Shown: positions 1-6,127 of the stretch, piece after piece
How positions within the stretch are numbered: the stretch's first letter is position 1
How the letters are laid out: each line of letters starts with the position of its first letter
Assembly: GCA_035283845.1 (NCBI GenBank)
Contig: DATESZ010000228.1
Span: 1 to 7,924 of the forward strand
Source of the DNA: DATESZ01 sp035283845
Lineage (GTDB): Bacteria > Desulfobacterota > Syntrophia > Syntrophales > JACQWR01
DNA: 7,924 nt
Direction of reading: 5' to 3'
Position numbers and translations under genes: made by a program
Notes under the pieces: model-generated
Seen by the model: the letters and a program-made list of their open reading frames with translations, nothing else
The model's database searches: none
Told to the model about the DNA's origin: nothing

Positions 1-1454
1 AAAACCAGGAAAAGGAACTGTCCTACGCACTGCACGAGTTGGGAAAGAAATATCAGGACGAAGCGGTCAAGTCAGTCCACGCATTGGAAAAAGCGCATAG
101 CCAGCGGCGGGGTTGGGTTTGGAGCGAGCTGGGAAGATCACAATTTGCCGTGGCATTGGAATATCTGAACCGGCTGGCAGCTCTCGTAGAAAAACCCCTG
201 GCTGCCTCGTCCGTTCAGGAACTGGGCGAACTTTACGCCGCCTCCGGCTGGAAGATTGACGAAGCGGCCTTAAATGCCCTGGCCTGCTGCACCTCCGTAA
301 ACCACGAAGAACCTATCTGTACAGCCGTGCGCTCCCTCTATCTCCCCTGGCTGGAGGCGTCCGCCCGCAATCTCCAGCAATTGGTCAAAACTGCCCCCGA
401 GGCTATTAGACCCCAGCAAGAGCCGACCGTTGGCGACACGGGACAGGTTATCCTTTTTGTGGATGGCCTGCGCTTCGATATTGCACAGGTCCTGAAGAAC
501 AAGTTGCAATTGCAGGGCTACACCGTTGATTGCGCCTGGGACTGGGCGCCTTATCCCGGCGTCACCGCCACAGCCAAACCATTCGTTTCACCGTTGACGC
601 CTCTCCTGACCGGAGGTGCGGAGATTTACGATTTCAACGTGGCAATCGAAAAAACAGGCAAGACACTGACAAGCGACTGTTTCTCAGCCATGCTGGAAGA
701 ACAAGGCTACCAGATCCTCAAAGGCGATGGCCAGGAAGAGGCTGAGGGAAAAGCGTGGATGGAGGCAGGCGCTTTCGACCGGTACGGTCACAACGAAGGC
801 TGGAAGATGGCTAAGCGGATCTCCCAGGAGATAGAGGATTTGGCAATCCGCATCAAGGAGCTAATAGCCGCAGGCTGGAAACAGGTTAGTCTCGTCACAG
901 ACCACGGTTGGTTGGTCATGCCGGCCGGTTTCCCCAAAATCGAGCTGCCGAAATTCCTGGTGGAAAGCCGCTGGGGCCGTTGCGCCGTTATGAAAGAAAT
1001 GGCCGCGACTGATCTGCCAGTCATCGCCTGGCATTGGAACAAGGGCGTAAACATCGCTACACCGCCGGGGACAGGTTGCTTCAAAGCCGGTATGGAATAC
1101 TGTCACGGAGGGCTTTCACTCCAGGAACTGGTTGTGTCTAAAATGCTCATTACATCCAACATCAATGATACAAGCCGCGCCAAAATTACCGGACATAAAT
1201 GGGTTGGTCTGCGATGCCGTGTTTCCGTTCAGGAAGCAATGCCGGGATTGATGGCAGACCTGCGGGTGAAGTCGGCAGACGCATTGACATCGATAGTGGA
1301 TGGTAAAAAAGCCCGCGATATTGCTGCGGACGGCACCGTTTCACTTCCCGTGGACAATCCTGACAATGAACGTGCGGCTGTCATGATCATGCTCCTTGAT
1401 CCACAAGGAAATGTCATCGATCAGCGGCCGACCGTCGTAGGAGGAGAACAATGA
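1..1454 (+). CDS. pglZ: BREX protein PglZ, C-terminal part (5' end outside window)
   Basis: PglZ is a core protein of BREX phage-defence systems, with an alkaline-phosphatase-superfamily fold. The reading frame is already open at base 3, so the TTG at 39 is internal and about 484 C-terminal residues are visible of a protein usually over 800 aa. Family marks, in order: FVDGLRFD with a metal-ligand-type Asp at 462-464; YPGVTATAKP around 552-581, the usual place of the nucleophile-side Thr/Ser; VTDHGW with Asp and His at 900-905; and CHGGLSLQE at 1101-1127. The last two are the usual metal-site signatures of this superfamily, so the active site looks intact. A domain of about 110 residues follows the last motif. 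The stop overlaps the brxL start (ATGA), implying translational coupling in the BREX operon. The family call is firm. The exact BREX type (1 or 4) rests on the brxL neighbour only, because upstream genes are not seen. Confidence 0.95.
   Translation, partial: NQEKELSYALHELGKKYQDEAVKSVHALEKAHSQRRGWVWSELGRSQFAVALEYLNRLAALVEKPLAASSVQELGELYAASGWKIDEAALNALACCTSVNHEEPICTAVRSLYLPWLEASARNLQQLVKTAPEAIRPQQEPTVGDTGQVILFVDGLRFDIAQVLKNKLQLQGYTVDCAWDWAPYPGVTATAKPFVSPLTPLLTGGAEIYDFNVAIEKTGKTLTSDCFSAMLEEQGYQILKGDGQEEAEGKAWMEAGAFDRYGHNEGWKMAKRISQEIEDLAIRIKELIAAGWKQVSLVTDHGWLVMPAGFPKIELPKFLVESRWGRCAVMKEMAATDLPVIAWHWNKGVNIATPPGTGCFKAGMEYCHGGLSLQELVVSKMLITSNINDTSRAKITGHKWVGLRCRVSVQEAMPGLMADLRVKSADALTSIVDGKKARDIAADGTVSLPVDNPDNERAAVMIMLLDPQGNVIDQRPTVVGGEQ
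1438..1454 (+). promoter_or_regulatory. brxL Shine-Dalgarno and pglZ/brxL stop-start overlap
   Basis: TAGGAGGAGAACA directly precedes the ATG at 1451, giving a strong AGGAGG-type ribosome binding site inside the last codons of pglZ. The ATG overlaps the TGA of pglZ by three bases of frame-shifted ATGA. This fixes the brxL start and suggests that the two proteins are made in a coupled ratio. Confidence 0.8.
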
Positions 1455-3502
1455 ACTTAGACCTTGATAACCTGGACAAAATTGCCGCCAAAGCTTTTGA
1501 AGGGATCGTCGTCCGTAAAGACCTCATCCGGCGCTTCAAAGGGCAGTATCCCGTGCCCACCTATGTAGCCGAGTTCTTGCTCGGGCGTTACTGCGCCACC
1601 GTGGATGAAGAGGAGATCCAGGAAGGGCTGAAAATTGTGGAACGCCAACTCGGCGAGAAGACCGTCAGGGCAGGAGAGCAGGAGCTCTTCAAGGCGCGGG
1701 CAAAGGAACGGGGTCAAGTGAAGATTATCGATATCATCACGGCTAAACTGGATGCGAAAACCGATTCCTTTGTCGCTACCCTGCCCAGTCTGCAATTGAA
1801 CAACGTGCGGATCACACCGGAAATTGTCCATGACAATGAGCGAATGCTGACAGGTGGATTTTATGCTGAAATCGAACTCAGCTACGATCCGACCATTGCC
1901 CAGGAGCATGGAGGGCGGCCATTCGGGGTGGATTCCCTGCGGGAAATCCAGATATCAAAAAGGGATGTATTGCCTTCCCTTTATCGGGGGAGGGAGTTGT
2001 TCAGCCTGGAGGAGTGGAAGCGGTTCTTGCTGCGCAGTACGGGTATTGAACCGGACAAACTGACGCCTCGTCAACAAGATATACAGATACTGCGGATGGC
2101 GCCCTTTGTGGAGCGCAATTACAATATAGTGGAACTCGGTCCGAGGGGAACAGGGAAAAGCCACCTCTTCCAGCAGATTTCCCCCTATGCGCACCTGATC
2201 TCGGGGGGCAAGGCCACCGTGGCCCAAATGTTTGTCAATAACAGCAATGGCCAGCGTGGATTGGTCTGCCAGTACGACGTGGTCTGCTTTGACGAGATAT
2301 CGGGCGTCTCTTTCGATCAGAAAGACGGCGTCAATATCATGAAGGGATATATGGAATCGGGAGAATTCAGCCGTGGCAAGGAAAGCATTCGGGCGGACGG
2401 CTGCATTGTCATGGTGGGAAATTTTGATGTGGACATACAGCACCAGCAGCGGGTGGGCCATCTATTCGGTCCCCTGGCTCCTGAAATGCGGGATGACACG
2501 GCGTTCATGGACAGGATTCATGCCTACCTGCCGGGATGGGATATACCGAAAATCAGCCGGGAAGTATTGACCGACCACTTCGGAATGGTAAGCGATTTTC
2601 TCTCTGAATGCTGGAACCAACTGCGGAGGCAGAGTCGCGCCGCGCACATCCAGGGGCGTATCCACTTTGGCGGCGCTCTCAGCGGTCGGGATACAACGGC
2701 CGTGCAAAAAACGATAAGCGGACTCTTGAAGCTCCTCTATCCGAACACCGAAACGCCGATACCCGATGAAGCCGTCGAATGGGCGGTGCGCCTGAGTCTG
2801 GAGTGTCGTCGTCGCGTCAAGGAACAGCAGAAGCGGATCGGATCGGCTGAATTTCGGAACACCCATTTCAGCTATCAGATGGGAACGGAGGATGTGGAGA
2901 AATTCGTTTCCACACCGGAGCTTTACAGCGAGGACAGCATCCAACCCGACCCGCTGCCCCCTGGCCAAGTGTGGGTGCTTTCGCCGGGGGCAGAGAACGA
3001 AAATCCCGGTCTGTATCGGATCGACGTGACGGAAGGGCCTGGTTCCGGTGTAAAGATACTGAATCAGCCTGCCCCAGCGGCTTTCCGCGAAAGTGTGCGC
3101 TGTGCGGAACAAAATCTCTACAGCCGGGCCAAGGAACTGGTAGGCGACCGGGATCCTCGTTCCCATGAATTCTCGGTACAGCTAAGGGCCTTTGATGCCG
3201 CTAAAAGCGGCGCTTCTGTCGGTGTCGCCGTTTTGCTGGCGTTAAGTTCAGCCTTGTTGCAGAAAAGTCTCAAAGGGGGCATGGCCGTCGTGGGTGGATT
3301 GAACCTGGGCGGGTCCACGGAGCCTGTCTATAATGCCGTAAATATGGTGGAGATCGCCATCGAAAAAGGGGGATCTCATGTTCTGATGCCGGTTTCTGCC
3401 CGTAAACAATTGAACGATCTGCCGGATGACCTGGCCACAAAGATCAACATTTTCTATTACAGTGATTCCCGCGATGCCCTGATTAAGGCATTGGTGGAAT
3501 AA
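1451..3502 (+). CDS. brxL: BREX protein BrxL, AAA+ ATPase with Lon-like C-terminal domain
   Basis: BrxL is the AAA+ effector-side protein of type 1 and type 4 BREX. Studied homologues form DNA-binding, MCM-like ring assemblies and are needed for phage restriction rather than for host methylation. The 683-aa product is full length. Residues 1-200 are the family N-terminal region. The AAA+ core has Walker A GPRGTGKS (230-237, Lys236), Walker B DVVCFDE (276-282, Asp281/Glu282), a sensor-1-like MVGNFD (321-326, Asn324) and a conserved MRDDTAFMDRIHAYLPGW stretch (346-363) in the arginine-finger region. Residues from about 560 to the end are Lon-protease-like. KSGASVG (585-591) puts a Ser at position 589, where Lon has its nucleophile, and VLMP (644-647) matches the Lon VLIP segment. 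No Lys occurs between Gly616 and Lys639, where Lon has its catalytic Lys, so proteolysis is doubtful. The start is fixed by the strong ribosome binding site and ATGA overlap. It is the last gene of the operon; convergent genes follow. Confidence 0.97.
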   Translation: MNLDLDNLDKIAAKAFEGIVVRKDLIRRFKGQYPVPTYVAEFLLGRYCATVDEEEIQEGLKIVERQLGEKTVRAGEQELFKARAKERGQVKIIDIITAKLDAKTDSFVATLPSLQLNNVRITPEIVHDNERMLTGGFYAEIELSYDPTIAQEHGGRPFGVDSLREIQISKRDVLPSLYRGRELFSLEEWKRFLLRSTGIEPDKLTPRQQDIQILRMAPFVERNYNIVELGPRGTGKSHLFQQISPYAHLISGGKATVAQMFVNNSNGQRGLVCQYDVVCFDEISGVSFDQKDGVNIMKGYMESGEFSRGKESIRADGCIVMVGNFDVDIQHQQRVGHLFGPLAPEMRDDTAFMDRIHAYLPGWDIPKISREVLTDHFGMVSDFLSECWNQLRRQSRAAHIQGRIHFGGALSGRDTTAVQKTISGLLKLLYPNTETPIPDEAVEWAVRLSLECRRRVKEQQKRIGSAEFRNTHFSYQMGTEDVEKFVSTPELYSEDSIQPDPLPPGQVWVLSPGAENENPGLYRIDVTEGPGSGVKILNQPAPAAFRESVRCAEQNLYSRAKELVGDRDPRSHEFSVQLRAFDAAKSGASVGVAVLLALSSALLQKSLKGGMAVVGGLNLGGSTEPVYNAVNMVEIAIEKGGSHVLMPVSARKQLNDLPDDLATKINIFYYSDSRDALIKALVE

Positions 3503-3524
3503 TTCCATTGGCCTTCTGGAAGTA

Positions 3525-3544
3525 CCTTACAAAAGTTAGTAAGG
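3525..3544. terminator. Short dyad between convergent brxL and the minus-strand cluster (possible bidirectional terminator)
   Basis: CCTTAC (3525-3530) and GTAAGG (3539-3544) form a perfect 6-bp stem with an 8-base A-rich loop. It sits in the gap of about 56 bp between the brxL stop and the stop of the convergent last gene, where a shared terminator would be expected. Neither side has a clear run of T, and the stem has only three G-C pairs, so intrinsic termination would be weak. This is suggestive by position only. Confidence 0.25.
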
Positions 3545-3558
3545 CATGCTGGCTGATT

Positions 3559-3993
3559 TTAGTGGGGTAAAACGGCAGGATGGGTCTCCAGAACTTTCTC
3601 CGTTATGAGTTCAGAAATCATCCTTTCATCTTGGATCGTATCGTAAATGCCGCTATGGGATATATCATCTGATTCCGGTTCATGCAGGACTCTTATCTTA
3701 AACCGTGAACTGACCTCGACATGGCAACAAATAGTGCCGACGTTAATCACGGCTATTTTTGCTGTGGCTCCCAATCTGAAATTTTTACCACTGAGAATCC
3801 GCCTTACTTCCTGCACCTCGGAGAGGCGGTCCGACTTCTGAAGGCACTCCAACCATTGGACTGATAGATAGGACTCTTTTGCTTCCTTCCGTAAGCGAAA
3901 TGCGGCAGGCAAAACACTCCCATCTTCTGCCAGAGTGGAATATCCACAATATCGGGCCACATGATCTTGGGCTGGAAGTTGATCGCCCTTCAT
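3559..3993 (-). CDS. Unnamed conserved-looking protein, about 144 aa, last gene of the minus-strand cluster
   Basis: Function is unknown. The product is a soluble, mixed alpha/beta-looking protein with no signal peptide or membrane segment. Visible blocks are QLPAQDHVARYC (5-16), DGSVLPAAFRLR (24-35), LSVQWLEC (43-50), ISHSGIY (111-117) and ISELITEKVLETHPAV (127-142). From memory, the pattern DHVxRYC, then AFxLR, then LSVxWLE, then HSxI resembles a recurrent unnamed family of small accessory-operon proteins; I could not search for it. I chose the ATG at 3993 because it overlaps the TGA of the upstream 232-aa gene as ATGA. An in-frame ATG four codons earlier (4005) is possible and would give 148 aa. 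No good Shine-Dalgarno precedes either start, so translational coupling is likely. It converges on brxL. Confidence 0.75.
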   Translation of the reverse strand: MKGDQLPAQDHVARYCGYSTLAEDGSVLPAAFRLRKEAKESYLSVQWLECLQKSDRLSEVQEVRRILSGKNFRLGATAKIAVINVGTICCHVEVSSRFKIRVLHEPESDDISHSGIYDTIQDERMISELITEKVLETHPAVLPH

Positions 3994-4688
3994 TCCAGTA
4001 CCCATTCTGAAATGGCGAAAGCCGCATTCATTCTGACAAACGCATTCTCTACGGAATCGATGCCGGAATGCCGGCTCAATTCGCCTGCGCGGTTGAGAAG
4101 GGGTGAGAAAACCACGTAACCGACCTTTGAATCAGGCAAAAACTCAACACTGAAAAGGGCGCCACGATCACCCTTCCAACGGGCATAGATGTTTCCATCA
4201 GGAGTCAGAGCTATATCTGGATAACGAATATTGGGATACATTTTCAGAAATGAAATAAACCCGCGTAGGGAGTCTGCCGATATCTCGGCATCTTCCCCAT
4301 CTTCTTCACGAACTGCTCTTCTCAAATCTGAAAGACGATTAGAAATTCGTTCCCCATAACGTATAAGCTGTGAAAAGCGGATCTGCAAAATAATATTTTC
4401 GACATTTTCCCAGGAATTTACATAGTCAATCCGTTTTTTGTTAGCAGTTGACTGTGATACTAGATAGTTCCACTGGGTTTCTCTATTTACCGTCAAGCGA
4501 CCCAACCATTCTCGGTGCTGCTCTTGATCGATTCTTTGTGCTGATGGCCAATCTCCCACTTTCCGGATATACTCACGTTGTAAAATATCGAGAAGATTCT
4601 CCGCGGGGTTGTTCACCGTGGATTGACTGGCTAGTATGCCTGATAACTCACCAATATTTCCTATGTATGATAAAGCTTCTGTTGCCAT
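3990..4688 (-). CDS. Unnamed 232-aa protein, middle gene of the minus-strand cluster
   Basis: I do not recognise a named family. The N-terminal two thirds (about 25-150) looks largely helical, rich in charged residues, with HREWLGRLTVNRETQWNYL (58-76) and FSQLIRYGERISNRLSDLRR (105-124). The C-terminal third looks like a small beta domain: YPDIALTPDGNIYARW (156-171), then ALFSVEFLPDSKVGYVVFSP (177-196), followed by a helix ending in SEWVLE. The PDIxLTPDGNIxxxW block is the sort of motif that recurs in unnamed proteins partnered with the neighbouring small genes; that is my recollection, not a search result. No transmembrane or secretion signal is seen. The start lies 5 bp after the stop of the 216-aa gene with a poor Shine-Dalgarno, and the stop overlaps the next start, so all three were probably kept together as one translation-coupled unit. 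Confidence 0.8.
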   Translation of the reverse strand: MATEALSYIGNIGELSGILASQSTVNNPAENLLDILQREYIRKVGDWPSAQRIDQEQHREWLGRLTVNRETQWNYLVSQSTANKKRIDYVNSWENVENIILQIRFSQLIRYGERISNRLSDLRRAVREEDGEDAEISADSLRGFISFLKMYPNIRYPDIALTPDGNIYARWKGDRGALFSVEFLPDSKVGYVVFSPLLNRAGELSRHSGIDSVENAFVRMNAAFAISEWVLE

Positions 4689-4693
4689 TAGTT

Positions 4694-5344
4694 TTAAAAA
4701 GGTAATGTTTCCATAAATTTCATAAATTCAGTTCGTCTAATTCCTACACTATTGACATACTCTGCTCTTTGTTTGGTCTCATCGATCTTGAAATCATGAT
4801 GGAAATTGACAGTAAATATAAAGCCTTCCAGCGAGGTGCCAATTGAATCTCGTTTTTCAAGGACACCGATTTTTACATTCATTTGAGGTTGTGTCGCACG
4901 GTATTGGAATTCTAAAACCGTTCCCGTCATTCCTTGTCTAAAATCCAACCAAGTGCCTTGTTTAAGGAATTTACTGATAAGGGTCTGTTCCGCTTCTACT
5001 CCCTTTGGCTGATCAGATAAAAAGACGAAATTTAATCCAACGGAACGATAGGAGACTTGAGGCAACGCCTCCAAGAAAGATGTCACAACCCGGGGTAATT
5101 CATGTTCCCAAGAAATCAGATCCGGCTGCCGAGATAGAACATGAAGTTTATTCTCTTCCAACAGAATTTGCACGTCGTTGTCGTATAGCACTCGTGCAAA
5201 AGGTGGCGTAACTAAAACGTCTTTAACCTTCCATTCTTTCGGAACAATATTATTTCGATCTAGAAAATCGGGATTTAACAGGCGGGGATTATTCCCGTCC
5301 GAAAGGATTACAATATTCACGTTATCAAGCTTTACGGACAACAT
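4694..5344 (-). CDS. Unnamed 216-aa protein, possible TIGR04255-like, first large gene of the minus-strand cluster
   Basis: Function is unknown. The arrangement is an N-terminal stretch (1-45), then TPPFARVLYDNDVQILLEEN (46-65), LHVLSRQP (68-75), a helix LPRVVTSFLEALPQ (83-96), YRSVGLNFVF (99-108), and a beta-rich second half with FIFTVNFHHDFK (175-186) ending in a helix, FMKFMETLPF. The pattern of an early strand-rich block, then a Tyr/Arg-containing GLNFVF-type strand, then a closing helix recalls the sporadic TIGR04255 group. I hold that only tentatively. There is no signal peptide and no membrane span. The ATG at 5344 is preceded by AGAAGGA at a 9-10 base gap, which is the best ribosome binding site in this cluster. 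That site overlaps the stop of a 35-codon ORF, which suggests coupling to it. Codon third positions are visibly A/T-richer than in brxL or recG. Confidence 0.8.
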   Translation of the reverse strand: MLSVKLDNVNIVILSDGNNPRLLNPDFLDRNNIVPKEWKVKDVLVTPPFARVLYDNDVQILLEENKLHVLSRQPDLISWEHELPRVVTSFLEALPQVSYRSVGLNFVFLSDQPKGVEAEQTLISKFLKQGTWLDFRQGMTGTVLEFQYRATQPQMNVKIGVLEKRDSIGTSLEGFIFTVNFHHDFKIDETKQRAEYVNSVGIRRTEFMKFMETLPF

Positions 5345-5350
5345 AAAGGT

Positions 5351-5458
5351 TCATCCTTCTGTTAAGATTTCGGCACCGACTAAAAAGGGTATGATTACAC
5401 CGTTTGTCAATGAGTTGTTGTCTACATCAACTCCGCCTGTTTGATCAAGTAAATTCAT
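5351..5458 (-). CDS. Possible 35-aa small ORF heading the minus-strand cluster
   Basis: This is a complete ATG-to-TGA frame of 35 codons, starting MNLLDQTGGVDVDNN and ending with a hydrophobic IIPFLVGAEILTEG. It lies about 40 bases downstream of the predicted promoter start. Its stop sits inside the AGAAGGATGA ribosome-binding segment of the 216-aa gene, leaving 6 bp to that start. This is ideal geometry for a leader peptide or a small co-translated partner. Against it: the Shine-Dalgarno (GAAAAGCAACA before ATG) is weak, and a frame of this length can occur by chance. The middle is acidic and Asn-rich, and the tail could be one short hydrophobic strand but is too short for a confident membrane span. 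No family is recognised. Confidence 0.4.
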   Translation of the reverse strand: MNLLDQTGGVDVDNNSLTNGVIIPFLVGAEILTEG

Positions 5459-5503
5459 TGTTGCTTTTCAGAAAGAAGCGTCTACGGACGGTATCATAGA
5501 GGA

Positions 5504-5532
5504 ATTATACGTATTTTTCAACACAATTTCAG
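5504..5532 (-). promoter_or_regulatory. Predicted sigma70-type promoter for the minus-strand cluster
   Basis: Reading the minus strand, a perfect TATAAT (plus coordinates 5504-5509) lies 17 bases after CTGAAA (5527-5532), a 4/6 match to TTGACA. The surroundings are A/T-rich. The predicted start near 5497 leaves a leader of about 40 bases before the small ORF at 5458. The -10 is exact and the spacing ideal; the -35 is mediocre. Confidence 0.45.
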
Positions 5533-5636
5533 AAATTTTTCGATTGCATGTAAATAATGACGGCTGTTTTGATACTCCTTCAATACTGCTCAGCTTCCGC
5601 CGAAGTTTCTTCAAACCTTTAGATCTCCTCCGTCGA

Positions 5637-5664
5637 AACCCGGACGCAGCCCTGTATCCGGGTT
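5637..5664. repeat. Inverted repeat, 8-bp stem with 12-base loop
   Basis: AACCCGGA (5637-5644) and TCCGGGTT (5657-5664) are perfect inverted copies around a 12-base loop. The G+C-rich stem stands out in an A/T-rich neighbourhood. It lies about 100 bp upstream of the predicted promoter of the minus-strand cluster. It could be an operator-like dyad or a hairpin in a transcript entering from the right. Neither strand has a clear T-run after it. Confidence 0.35.
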
Positions 5665-5742
5665 GTTTGGAAATTAAACTCATCAAGAAGGCAGTAGCCG
5701 GTTATCATTAAGATGGGAAAAAAGACGGGCGCCTTGTCCATC

Positions 5743-5794
5743 CGGTAATGTATTTGAGCGGCGACAGCTTGTCATGGCATCTCGCGCATTACCG
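5743..5794. repeat. Inverted repeat CGGTAATG/CATTACCG with nested short hairpin
   Basis: CGGTAATG (5743-5750) and CATTACCG (5787-5794) are perfect 8-bp inverted copies separated by 36 bases. Inside, GACA-GCT-TGTC (5763-5773) forms a smaller hairpin. It could be a cruciform-capable regulatory dyad, part of a structured RNA, or a remnant end of a mobile element. Nothing in the sequence decides between these. Confidence 0.3.
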
Positions 5795-5849
5795 ATTGAA
5801 AGCTAGTACAAAAACGAATTGCCCCAACTTAACGACTTCAATAAATAAT

Positions 5850-5903
5850 CGATAGCCTCTCAAAGTGATTGAGGTTATTGATAAGTAGAGTATTCGATAA
5901 CCT
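5850..5903. repeat. Two mutually exclusive stem-loops sharing one arm
   Basis: CGATAGCCTC (5850-5859) can pair with GAGGTTATTG (5871-5880) as 10 pairs with two G-U wobbles. The overlapping AGGTTATTGA (5872-5881) can instead pair with TCGATAACCT (5894-5903) as 10 pairs with one wobble. Both stems use 5872-5880, so only one can form at a time. The outer arms are also imperfect direct repeats (TCGATARCCT at 5849 and 5894, 45 bp apart). This could be a switch-like RNA or a pair of protein-binding half sites. Confidence 0.4.
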
Positions 5904-5920
5904 TCCAAGAATGACGACAT

Positions 5921-5936
5921 TGATCATCCGGGATCA
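5921..5936. repeat. Short dyad TGATC/GATCA
   Basis: TGATC (5921-5925) and GATCA (5932-5936) are 5-bp inverted copies around a 6-base loop. On its own this is close to chance. It is listed because it continues the run of dyads between 5637 and 6066. Confidence 0.15.
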
Positions 5937-5965
5937 CGGAAACGTTCTCCGAAGGTAGCAATAGC

Positions 5966-6008
5966 AAAGAACGAAGGGTTAAGCAGTTTGCCTAATCAAT
6001 CGTTCTTT
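5966..6008. repeat. Long hairpin with perfect 9-bp outer stem
   Basis: AAAGAACGA (5966-5974) is perfectly complementary to TCGTTCTTT (6000-6008). Inside, after a 2x2 internal loop, GGTTA (5977-5981) can pair with TAATC (5993-5997) with one wobble, leaving an 11-base apical loop. The result is a two-segment rod 43 bases long, immediately followed by the next stem at 6010. It looks like a designed RNA structure more than chance, but no RNA family is recognised. Confidence 0.4.
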
Positions 6009-6009
6009 C

Positions 6010-6066
6010 TGGTGCGCCCGGAGGGGCAACCCTGGTGGCAGCGGCGACGGGAGAGAAAGCGCGCCA
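6010..6066 (+). other. Possible structured RNA element with GCAA tetraloop hairpin
   Basis: TGGTGCGC (6010-6017) pairs with GCGCGCCA (6059-6066) over 8 pairs including one wobble. The enclosed G/C-rich segment holds AGGG-GCAA-CCCT (6022-6033), a stem closed by a GNRA tetraloop, typical of folded RNAs. A further CCGC-GA-GCGG dyad follows at 6070-6079. GTGCG at 6012 is also how bacterial group II introns begin, but no intron domain V or maturase is present nearby, so at most this would be a 5' remnant. High G+C in an otherwise A/T-rich intergenic region makes it stand out. Strand is uncertain. Confidence 0.3.
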
Positions 6067-6098
6067 CATCCGCGAGCGGGGTTTAGATAGTTCATCAC

Positions 6099-6127
6099 TT
6101 GCCAAAAGATAAATTATTTGTTATCAA
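6099..6127 (+). promoter_or_regulatory. Predicted extended -10 promoter for recG
   Basis: TTGCCA (6099-6104, 5/6 to TTGACA) is followed after 17 bases by TATCAA (6122-6127, 4/6 to TATAAT). A TG dinucleotide lies one base before the -10 (6119-6120), giving an extended -10. The predicted start near 6134 leaves a leader of about 50 bases before the chosen recG start. The promoter is inferred from sequence alone. Confidence 0.4.

Noticed and set aside
3559..5458. Classical toxin-antitoxin pair in the minus-strand cluster
   Set aside because: No recognisable toxin fold motif or DNA-binding antitoxin is visible in the sequences; only the gene arrangement suggests it.
5468..5686. Basic 72-codon minus-strand frame upstream of the cluster
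   Set aside because: It has no ribosome binding site, its low-complexity Arg/Lys content looks like translated noncoding DNA, and it contains the predicted -10/-35 of the cluster and the 5637-5664 dyad.
5911..5958. 15-codon ATG frame (MTTLIIRDHGNVLRR)
   Set aside because: It is very short, has no Shine-Dalgarno and has nothing downstream to regulate in that frame.
6010..6035. Resemblance to the reverse complement of a tRNA 3' end (TGGTGCGCCCGGAGG)
   Set aside because: The T-loop consensus (GGTTCGAATCC) is absent, and no anticodon or acceptor stem can be built on either strand.
5901..6086. Plus-strand frame open for about 61 codons, ending VRPEGQPWWQRRRERKR and a short tail
   Set aside because: It has no ATG or GTG start with a ribosome binding site, and it overlaps strong RNA-like hairpins that explain the G/C-rich sequence better. 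It could still be the tail of a decayed gene.
6012..6090. Group II intron 5' end (GTGCG)
   Set aside because: No domain V hairpin, maturase gene or 3' end is found before recG. It is kept only as an alternative explanation for the hairpins.
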